A DNA stretch of 64,000 nt from Coccinella septempunctata (taxonomy: Eukaryota; Arthropoda; Insecta; Coleoptera; Coccinellidae). Numbering within the stretch: the stretch's first letter is position 1; each line of letters opens with the position of its first letter. The notes beneath the pieces are model-generated. The model was not told the DNA's origin. It searched no databases and was given only the letters and a program-made list of their open reading frames with translations. Positions 48,001-60,000 of the stretch are shown piece by piece. The translations under genes were made by a program, and so were the position numbers. The stretch covers positions 32,964,501 to 33,028,500 of the forward strand of contig NC_058196.1 of NCBI RefSeq assembly GCF_907165205.1, in the 5' to 3' direction.

Positions 48001-51000
48001 CATTTTATCCATTAGGAATATGAAAATCGCTTCGTCACAGTCGTAACATGAACTATTCCTTTCAGATAATAATACTCGAATGACTAATGAATACTGTACA
48101 ATCGGAAAAAATGCATTCAATTGAATTCCTAAGCCAGATGTTGAAAACATTCGCTAGACCAGCTTTTTGCGATCGTTAGATAGTGGACGTGAATGGTTAC
48201 ATTGTTGAATTAATTTGCATTCGAAACTCGCACAATAGTTGGGATTATAAACGTTTAAATCTTACCTCGAAAATTGTTTGAAATCATTTAAATATCAGAT
48301 GAAAACAATGGTCTATTACATAACCTCTTCGATTCATTTTTTTCGCGTAGACCATAGATGATTAATTCTATTTTGATGTTGTGCGGTTCGCATCATAGAT
48401 TTTCGGATTTCTTGCATAGAGGCAAGGAGAATCTATGTTATTTTGTGATCTCACACTATGGTTTGGAATATGTGGGAGACATAGATTATTTCAATTCTGT
48501 CGATATTCAAAATCCAGAACTTTTATCTCCCATTTAAAAGCATTCATTACGGCGAAGTCCTTGTGTTAAGAACGAATCCAAACATAAAGGAAATCTGTTT
48601 TGGCCCACGTTTCTAATAATATTTATACGTTTAATTTTTATAGAGCTCACCAGAACCGATTTGAAAACGTGCCAAGTGCAGTTCACTCTTTAGACGTCAT
48701 TATTCACTTCTGAAACTGAAACGTTGAACGAAATTTAATTTCCTGCGGGGCCATTTGCAACAACGGATAAAAAATGACATTGAAGAGGTTCCAATTTCTG
48801 TAAAGCTGAAGCGACAACTTTTCGTTCGAAATATTCACGTCCGCATGACTTTCTATTAATCGGTGAAGATTCCGGCAGGACCGTACTTAGGGAGATATGG
48901 ACTACAATTGTGGAAATTTAATTCTGTGATCATGTGTCATGTGTGTCATAGAAAAATGTTGAGGGATCATGACAGTTGAAGGATTTCGCGGTTTTGTCAT
49001 TGAAGCTGTCAAACTACACTTTGCTTACCTTCATAGATGCAGTAGGCGACTCCTTCCCCGTGGCCGTTGCGCAGTAACTCGCGGCCGGCTGCGCGGCGGC
49101 GGCGGCGGAGGTGGCGGCGGCGACCACGGGCGAAACTTCATTGTTCGTAGTCTGCTGCGCGCTCTGCAGACCGGAATCGGCACTACCGGGCCTCGCACTC
49201 ACTTCCACGGGGGTAACACTCAGGTCGGGCAGGTTCTCCGTCAACGCCACCGGGTTCGGCGGCGTTGCGACGTTCCTCGGGGACGGCGCCGTCGTCTCGA
49301 ACGCGTTCGCGACCGTCGTTATGGCCGTCGCCTCGCTCGCGATCAGCGGCGTGGGTTCGTCGACGCGCGCGAGCAACGGCTGACCGCCGACCATGGAGTA
49401 CAACACCTGGGGCGACGACACGGGGGGCGGTTCCAGCTTTCTCTTCTTGGCGTCCACGGAGGGCGAGTCCGACCTGTCCATGTGGACGGGGGTGCCTTTC
49501 CTCTTGGGCGAGGGGACGTTGTTGTCGTGATGATGCTGCTGCTGCTTGCTGCTGGACGACATGCCCAGGTCCAGGGGCTGCATCTGCATCGAGGGACTAC
49601 CCGGCATCCCGGACGGCAGGGTGACGTTGGGCATGTACTGGGGGTGGGTCCTGGGTATGCCGGACGGAGCGGCAGACGCCGTCGGAGGGGAGGTTCCGTG
49701 GATGGAGGGTTTGGGGGGTAGGCCGCTTGGTATCGTCGTACCGGGGTATATCCTGGAATTGGGGAAAAGAATTGTTGAAATACCTCATGAAACGTTTGTT
49801 GTGAAATTCAAGGTCAAAATTCGGCTCCCCAGGTGCTTTCACACCAGCAGAAAGCTGAATCACAGTAGAGTGAGAACTTCGTTTGGCTAATGGCATTCGC
49901 AGCGTTATGAAGAATGACATACCGTGATCCTAACCTAACTTGTGCTACAAAAGGGGAAGGAAAAATGGACTCACCTATCGTACGGAACCGTCCTGTGGGC
50001 CGGTGGCGGACAGTTGAGCTGCGTGGACACCTGCGGCGGCGGCGGATGGTACTGGGACGCCTGCTGGAACGGCGACGGCGATATGGACAGCGGCATGGGC
50101 GGTTTGCTGCTCATAATCTGCAGGGCGGCAGCCCCCTGCTCGCCGCCCCTAGGATTGGGAGGCAGCCCGCTCAATATGCCCGCCGTGGGCTTGCCGTAGA
50201 TGTGATGGGGCGCCGGGCTGCTGACCTTGGGCTTGGAATTTGACACGTTGGTCGTGTGGTGACTGTAACCGGCCGTCGTAGCCAAGAACTGATAGTTGGC
50301 CTTACCCGGCGTCGGGTAGATTATGGTCTGGGCTTCGGGGGTGCTCCTGTACCGCATCTCGGGCGAGGAGTGTTGGGGGGCGTGCGGGGATTGACGGTGG
50401 TGGTGCGGACTGGAGATCTGACGATGATGGGTCGTTTTCGCGGCCATCGTCTGCGCCTCCATGTGGTGCGGGCTGGTGTGGGCCAGGTGGTGGTGGGGGG
50501 ACTGCGTCGGGCTCCTGTACTCGTACATGTTACCCTTGGACGTCTGCGGCGGCAACGGCATGTAGTGACTCATGAGTTTCGGGCTCGGGGAATGGGCTAT
50601 CGACACCCTGGGCTCCATGTGGTGGGGGTTCTTCCCGTCGTGCTTCACTATCACCGAGTTCTTCATCTCGCTGATCAGGGGCGGCGGGTTGGGCAGGTTG
50701 TCCCGGTCGATAGGCGACGCCGACTTGGCCAGGAGTCCGACGTTGCCGGACGTCTTGTGGAGGTCCTTGCCCTTGGCGTCGTGCGAGAAACCGAACGCGC
50801 TCTGGGGGTGGTAGGGGGAGTAGCTGAACATGGTCAGGTCGTTCTTCTGGCCGACGGCGTGCTGCATGTTGGTCATCTTGTCCTGTTGCTGCTTCATGGC
50901 GGGCGCGCGGCTGCTGTGCGCGGGCGGCGGGTAGTCCACCTTGCCGGTCATGGAGGGTACGCGTTGCTGGACCTGAAACATAGTTTCCAGCTGAACAGCG

Positions 51001-54000
51001 GAAGTTTGGTCACGTTAATAATGGTGTCAAGCGGTGGGAGAATTCGATTATACAGGGTGTATTTGAAGGTGGGGCTTTTTTTTCGACAGAAGGACGAAAT
51101 AAAGCGTTTTAACAGAAGTTACCTAAACGAGACTTTCAAAATGACGAAGTAGAAGAAGAATTGTTCAAAAGTTGGCCTCCCAAAAAGATAGGCTCACTCA
51201 AAAATTTGTCAAGATCAAACGGTTGCATTGTGGTGGCTGAAATATCGAAATTTAGTACTACAAGAGTTGCTCTTTCAGAATATGTATAACTTTCGGATCT
51301 ACGATGATGAGATTGACTCGCAAGTTTACCTTTGAAAATTTTTGGAAAAAATGGGTTCAGTTAAGCCTTCTGCAGTCCAGTTCGGCGATTATAACTGCCT
51401 CATCTTGAATATTTTATAGGGGTAATTTTCGTGGAAAAGACTCATTTTGATTCCTTCCTCCTTCTCTCGAAAAAAAGCCTCACCTTGGAAAACGCCCTGT
51501 ATTCAATGTTATGTTTCCGTATTCAACTTGTTAAAATAAGGTAAAAACGCTACTACTCCTACTACTCCTGACGAAAATGATGTATTTTTTTATTAAATGT
51601 CTTTGAAACGTTACATTTTGGAATAACCATTTCAACCGTTTCCCAAAAAAAAATTATTTTAAGTACTTAAAAATGAAAAATAAAAATGGGTATTTGAAAT
51701 AAAGTGTTTCGTTTCTATTGCACAAGTTGGCAACATCGACTGAAATATGCGTTGATAATAAAGGACAACAAATACACTATCTTGATGAGATAGACAATGA
51801 TGGCTGCCTATAAAGTCTGCAACGAACGAGGAAGATCGTAAAATTTTATGGGATTTTTATGGCCGGTTGCTGTTGACGCTCGCCAGTGAGTACGCACCTT
51901 ATGATGGCTGTGAATCCACAGCTGTTATTTTATAAAAAAGACATTGTTCTTTTCATTATCTACTAGACGCTGTTGTCAAATGGTAAACTAGGAACGAAGC
52001 GATTTAAATTTTAAAACCTCATATTTGAAGGATGATTTCGAATAGTTTCCGCGGTGCATTTGAAAAATTCATGAATGAAACTCATGATTATTCAGTTTAA
52101 ACTTGCATGGCCCTTAAAAACGCCCACCATCAAGGTGAATCAATCAGAGACGGTAAAAACCGAGACACTTACGTTCGCATAGAACCGGTTGTCCTTGTTC
52201 GGATCCTGCCTAGATGACAGATGCTGCCTCTGATCCCTCATCTCTTGTTCTGCCCTTTTCTTATCCTCTTCCGCGCTGCTGCTCCTCTGGGGTTGGCTGG
52301 GACGGCCCGTTATCGGGTTCCACTGTTCCCTCTGTAAATTCCGACGGAATGTTAGGTTAAGGTGGCGACGGCACACACACACTAGAGGTCAATAGGGGTT
52401 AATGGTAAAGGGGGAGACCGGTTATTACTCGATCACTCGGAAAGGTGGTATAGGTAGATTGATGACGGTTTGGTGAAGTAGAAATGGAATAAATTCCACG
52501 AGACTAGGGCGAACAATGTGAATTGTAGGTCGATGATCTCTGAGCGTCTATTCTCGTGGATATATTATGCCAACAATAAAAGATGCCCTACAAGATGTTG
52601 TTATCGACCGATGTTATAAAACGTCTTTTTGGACATCTGGTAATAACCTTGAATTATAAGCTAATCTTTTCGATGACTCATACGTCTAAATCGACTCGTT
52701 GATAAAAAAACGGAGCCAGGGAACTCTTCCCCGACCCGAGAGCGAAGGAACAATGATGGGAAGTTGCGCAAACTTGTGTGACTCAGCCGCGGGGAATGTT
52801 TTTGTTGCCTCGAAGCGGTCAAGGCGGCCATGAATGGCTATTTTAATGATGGCTCCCGATCTCTCGCCGATTTCGCAGTGTGGCCGTGTCGAAAACGAGT
52901 CTGGGTTAATCTCTCCGATTTCAGCCCGCGGCCGGTACTTTCTCCGCGCGTTTCTGCGCTTATTTCGTAACCGTCGACAATGAACCTTCGCGAAATGACG
53001 AAACGTCGAAGGAAGAGCACTGTTTTCGCCTCAAATCGCACGATACGAAAATTTTTGAAATTCCGGGGGTTGTAGCTCCGTCATCTTGAATATTTTCATA
53101 CTTTTATAGGTGACTTCACACTGTCAAGAGAAGCCTCACATTTTTAAACAGCTTGTGTAGATATCGAAGAGGCTATAAAATGATCGGCCGTCGAGATTTT
53201 TTCGAGAAGCTATTGTACAGGGTGGGCAAAATCCGTTGTCTACTGAGGGGATCTCGAGAACTGTAGCAGCTAGAAGAAAACGGATGGCACATTTCCTAGC
53301 TCATTTTCGAAGAAACAAAGAATGGTGAAAAGCGCAGCCTCCTACGATACTTCGTTTTTGAGTTTGACAATTTCGTTAAGTTCTCATAACTTGTTTGTCT
53401 GAGAAGTTACAAATCTGAAAGTTGAACCTTCTACAGGCACTTTTTTACGTAGAATCCACTGATGAGCTCAAAATAATTTTTCATTTCTAATCATTAAGTG
53501 AAATTTCGTTTTTTTTAAATGCAAACTTTCAATTTTGAATTGGAAAAAAACTCTTAGTCAGAAGATTCTTCGTATAAAAGTGCCTAAGAAGGCTCAAGTT
53601 TCAGATCTGTAACTTCAAAAACAAAAAAGTTATGAGAACTTTTCGGAATCGTCAAAATCCCGATTTTCGTTTATTTAACTCGAAATCTAAAAATGATAGG
53701 CCGATTCTGTTTTCAGATTTGAATTAGCCATGAAAAAGAGCTCGAGAATGTATCATCCGTTTTCTTCTAGGAGCTATGGTTTCCTCCTAAAACCATAAAC
53801 ATCAAAACGCACACCTTTTCTTCGACCATTTATTTTTGTTTGACTCGAAAACGTCTCAGGTAATACCTTCGGCTGATCCACAAAAGATCTTCAAGGTACA
53901 ATCTCTTTATATTTTGCGGTTACCTCTTCTTTTGTGCCTTTGAAGTGTCGTACTTGCACTTTGGAATTTCGTGAAAGGGTACTTACGCTGTTAAATCGAT

Positions 54001-57000
54001 ACCGAGACTTTCTTGTACCCTTTTCGAGTGCCGTTCATTGTTCGAGGTGCTAATTATTTTGTTTGTAGGATAATTGATGAATACAGTTGTTTACACGTAG
54101 TTATTGCAATTGCTCACATTCTTCGGAAGCCTTTTGTTGACAATGAGTCAAGCAAGCTATCAAAAATTGATTCTTCTGTGGTTAAATATGAATAACAGGT
54201 TGTTTCTTGCGGGAATACTGTTCTCTATACCTTTTTCAACTTCAATTTGAGGCAATTAAGGGCAGTTTCATAATCAAACTTGGAGTTCCATCAATTTTAA
54301 AGCTTCCTTTAACCCTACTAAAAATGACACTAAAGCTTTGAGCTCAGAGGGACTTCAATTTTATTATGAAACTGGACGTTAACACAATTATTATTATAAT
54401 TGATAATAACTTCGATTTCATTATCCTCATTATTCTTTCGCACTCTACGAACATAATTCAAGGTAAACGTCCAGAGTTTTCCTCAACAAGAGCCTATTTC
54501 TCTCTTGTATAGAACTTTATACATGTTTGAGATAAAAGACTGCAGAAATTGGAAATTTTAGAAAGTTTTTCTTGTTTTGTCTCTCAATTTCAAATTGCCT
54601 CGCGGATAAAAAACGCGGGTAGAATGCCAGGGTAGAAAGCGCGGGTAGAAAAATTGAAACTTTGGGAAAAATATGCATTTTCGAACACAAGAGAAAATTC
54701 GAAAGCCTATTTCTCTCTCGTATGGACTTATAATCCATCGGAATAGAAGACATCATTATTTCAACGAGACAAAATTACTCTGGCTTCATCCAAGGCCGTC
54801 CCCGGTATGTTTACATGATTCATCCGCTCCTGGCATAACACTATATTGATAAAACATTCCAAGCGATTACGTTACCATAGTTCCTTCTGAAGCGTTAAAT
54901 TATGCTGACCGAAAGCATAAAGAATTGAAGGAAGTCGGCAAAATTCATGCGAAATCAACACTAAGCACTTTTAGCATGTTGAAGAGTCGACATTTTTTTC
55001 CAACGGATACTCACTTTTTGCTGGGCCGCCTGTCTCAGTGATTTTTCGAAGTGATTGTGTAAAGCCTGTTCTTGTCTCTCTTTCTCTTCTCGTTCCCTCT
55101 CCATCTTCTCCTGTTTCTCCCTTTCAGCCCTTTCTTTTTCTCTCTCCTTCAGTTTTTCTATCTCTCTTGTTTCTATCTGTCGTTCTCTGCGGGGAAAAGA
55201 AATCTGGTCAATTCAACATTCACAAGAATATTACAAGAATTTTATAGATAGGAACATGACCTTGTTCAGTAAGAAAAAATATTACAAAACAGTGAGCCTT
55301 ACTTTTTTCTCACTCTGTTTAGCTTTTTATAATTTCTTCATTCTTTGTTTCGACAAATTTTTTGAAGAGGCAAGGCTAATGCGCGAAAAATAACAGTCTT
55401 GAATTTGTTATCGATCTATTTTGAGTCTCCCACTCGTTTTTTTTTCAATAATTTAGTCCACAATTCTTGGAAATTTCAGTCGCGTAAGTTTCTATACACC
55501 CTAGAATGTTTGTATTGGTAATATATCGTGAAATGATTTACCTGCATTTGAGAATTTCGAAGTTGAAGCTCAAAATACTATCCAAAAAGTTAGTCATCTG
55601 TTTTATTCCCGAAAAATTCAAAGTTATATCGCACTTAAACACGAGAGGTAAAATTGAGGAATTCCACAATAAACTAAGCAGAAAGAAAACTTCGTGAATC
55701 TTCTGGAACAGACGGGTCGTTCGCCCTACTACAATTCTACAGACGTGATAGGAAAGAATTGTGACTTGTTTGAACGGGAGATAATGTCGGTCGACCTTGT
55801 CCACATTTCTTCCCAAACTAACCCAGGTAGTCGGACAACTTTTGATCGAGTTGCCATCTGCCACAGGGGTTTCTTATCTGAAGGTATACGTCGAGATTGT
55901 TGGTTACGTTGGATTGATTTGATAGCGACAGGTGGAAGATGATAGAAATATACATACCACTTGCGTAATCTATACAAGGTGAGATCATAAAGGTACCTTA
56001 GATATATCAAGAGTTATTTGTGCATTTTTAATTCACACTACGACTAAAGCGTTTAACTGATTTAACGAATTCTCCATTACAAGTTAATCAACAAATAATG
56101 CTGGCACATCAGTATTAAAACATCATTAATAAATAGACATTAAGCGGAGTATGTTATTTACCCACAAAATCGCTGAACTAGATTATTTACCTCAATCAGT
56201 GAATACCCACGAAATTATATGGAAAAAGACAATATTACATGACGTTTACCAATAATATCAAATATTATTATCGTATTTCGAAGATAGAGCAAATTTTTTT
56301 ATTCTCACAAGAGAAACTTTTTTAGAATCTCGAATAATTTATTACTCATCACAGAAATATGGGTATTTTCCGTTGTTTTGTGAGGAAACTGAACATGCAA
56401 CATTCACATTTCACTTTCAAGTGGCTTATCATCATTTTCTTGGAAATTGTCATTGTCAGTGCAAAGTCTACTGTATTTGATTAATAAAATTTTGATGTTC
56501 TTCGGAGGCTCACTACTTTTTCGTTTTAAATCGCGAAAATGAAAATAGTATTTCAGTTTTTTACTACTATAACTTGTATAAGAACATTATGGGCGAGTAC
56601 TTGTAATATCCCGGCGGTTAAACAATGAATACAGTAACGATTCACAAAATAACTTCGAAGATAAACGTCGATAACATAATTTTATCTGAGAATTAGCATC
56701 GGAAGTATTGTTATTCACTGAATTTTGTTCACCGACAAGAAGGAGACCTTTCATAACATAATATTATTGAATTCCAGATAAATTAATGCTGAATTCCAGA
56801 ATGATTAACTATATTCGTATTCTATTGTTATTTTATCGCATCTGAGAGTCATTTTCCCACTCATTATTATCGATGATTGATAAGTAATTCATTCGAAAGT
56901 ATAGGAAGATTTTCAACGTTTTTGTAATGAAAACAAGTGGAAATAGGAGCAGATATAGCAACAAAAAATATTTTCATTGTTTCGAATCTCGTGAAGAGTA

Positions 57001-60000
57001 GGGTTTTGTTCCAACTGAAACAAATTTCTCACACAGGTACCTCATTTTCGGATTATTTCTCGGAATACTAAGTTATTAGTCATCCAACGGAGAATAGAAC
57101 AGGTAGACGAAACAAAAAGGGAACAAATTCTTCGTATATCGTTCTTTATTTACACATGTGGCAGCTGTTACGTTGTTTTTTGTCGCATTTTATGAGTAAT
57201 ATACCAGATGACACAAATAGGCCTGTAGGCTGGTCTTGTCTCCAGAGTTTGCGCGAGTATTTTGATGATTTGTTGCATGAAAGTGATACGATAACATTGA
57301 TTCAGTTGGTTATTTTCGTTTTCTACATTTTCCACCTGTTTTTTGACCATCTTTCAGCTTCTAACTACAAATTTTACATCGAGTTACCTGTTTCTGGCCT
57401 GGTAAAGAAAGATTGTTCAATGCAACGTCCCAAATGATAATTAAATCGAACTATTTTTGAAATAAAGCACTTCGGATCGTCTGACTTGGACAAGAATGTC
57501 ATTTTGCCTGTGGGGCATACCATACCCCATGGTTTAGTTCGTGTTTTGGTGATTTCTGGTAGTTTTTATAAATGATTATTCAACTCACAGCGATAGGTGG
57601 AAGCACGGTACTTTTATTTACAACATGGACCAGTAAAATTGAAAGTTTTGTGTTCATAATGTCATGGATAGATTGTGTGCCCCCCGGCGGAAAGCCCTAT
57701 TGAGGTTATGACAATCTGTGATGGAGCACAGAGGATGTCAAGTTAGGTTAACGACTGTCAAATGTCAAGTGTCATTCAAAATCTCGTTTTAATGTCATTC
57801 GGCGTGTTGAACTATGGCATTTTACTTTCGGTATTCAGGAAACGTTTCTCCGAGTTCGACGACCTCTTCAGGATCCTCCATAACGACGATATGCGTGTTT
57901 AGAGAGATAGGATGCGACCAACCTGTCGCGACATGGGGACGAAGTGACGACACCTCCCGGGTATCGGTCATGCTCATGCATAGTAGTAGCAGCAATCAGA
58001 ACCGAAGTAAGAGAATCGGCAGGTAGCGATAGTTCGACCTTCGTCCGTCTCCGTCTTGCCCGTTCTTCGTTTCACGCTTTATCCAGGTCATTAACTCGTC
58101 GCTTGTAAAAGGAATTATTTATGGCTTTGTTTTTTTTTTTCGTTGTACGGTCGACGGGATATATTCGTTTTGCATTCTGAAGGTGACGTTATGGTTATTG
58201 TTCGGGCTGATGAGGAAACCGGTTCTTTTTTTTTCTTCTCTAGTTCGTATTACCATAGCGGCAACTGTACCCGTTCTACCGGATCGCGAGACGCGTTGGA
58301 AAGATTGCGAAGGATTGGAAAAAATCGACTTGCGATAGGTCAGACGTGGACGTATCGAGAGTAGAAAGAATTATCGCCAAGTGGGATGTGGAGTTTCCAA
58401 CGCAACGTCATAGATGGCGATACTAGTCTCTACTGGGCTGATTGTGTTAGATGAATTTGCTGAAAACCGCGAAATTGCCTTTTTTGATAGGTTTATTATT
58501 CGATGTGATAAATCTGAGCTTCAGATTAGTTGTGGTAGAATTTTTTTCGGCCTCTAAAACTTATTACACCCGTAGAAAAACGAGAATATATCACACACTT
58601 ACGTGGATAGTTTTCCGAATCGTCGCTAATTTACATCGAAATGTGTGTGTGTAGATAACCGACGATAGAACTTTCTCCGCGCAAGGTCAGCAGAGGACAA
58701 ACATCGGAGATACCTATCATAAAAACGCAACTGTGATATCGCAACCGAGCGAACGCGAAGAGGTCAACGATCTCCGTTATCCGGCAAAAGAACCTTCTAA
58801 TAATATTCGTTTCCTTTCAATTTCTAACTGCCAACTAACGATCTACAAACGTGCCAAATCTGATGATAATTGGCGGTATGGAGATAAAATGTAGGCTGGG
58901 TCAAGATGTACTGATTCAATAAAAAATCCATTGTTTTCTTTCCATTCAACCACGTGTTCGATGAAAGTCGAGTAGACGTGGATTTTTGACAGTTGACGTT
59001 TCGACAGATGACAGATGAGGTTATAAGTATCGAATTAATATTTCAGACTGCGTCTATTGACTGCTCAGGAAACCACTCAATACAGGGTGTTCCGTCCCAG
59101 ACGAGCCACCACATAGTGATTGGAAAAATTTCACGAAACACGTCGAATGATTTTGTTTGGGGGACATCTTTTGATCTTTATTTGAGGCTTGAACAAGCAA
59201 CCCCCTGAGAGCGGGCGCTTAAACCCCTCAAGATTGAATAGAGGAGAGTGGTTGAGAGATTCGAAAGGTCTTTGAAGCCTCTCTACAACGGTGTACGTAC
59301 AGGGTGGGCAAAAATTGTTGTCTACCGAGGGGATCTCGACAACTATAAGAGCTAGAAGAAAACGGATGACATATTTCCGAAATCTTTTTCAGAGAAACAA
59401 AGAATGGTAAAAAATGAGATAGTGAATATTTTCTGTTATGAGAGTCTTCGTAACGGTTTTAAATAAAAAAATCAGCTGACTATAACTAGAAACTTCAGCA
59501 CGATGCTATCTGGAAGGGAAGGTTCAAAAACCACGTTAGGGGTTGGTGCTGAATATATGGGGGGAGCAGCAAGTGTATAGGGTGTCCCAAATTCGATGTC
59601 CAGTGAGAGAATATCGGAAATTAGAACAGCTAGAGTAAAACCGAGGATACGTTTCCTAGCTCTTTTTCAGAGAAACAAAGAATTGTGAAAACCGTAGCCT
59701 CCAATGACCCTTCGTTTTCGAGTTATTGATAAAATTGAGATTTTGACGAGTTCGAAAAGTTGTCATAGCTTTTTTATCTTCGAAGTTACAGATCTGAAAC
59801 TTGAACCTTCTACAGGAACTTTCATACGTAGAATCTACCGACAAAGAATTTTTTTCCAATTCAAAAATGAGTATTTGAAAAAATGAATTTGCCTAATAAT
59901 TCGGAATCTAGAAAAATTTTGGGCTCGTCAGTGGATTCTACGTGAAAATGTGCCTCAAGTTTCAGATCTGTAACTTCAAAGACAAAAAAGTTATGGAAAC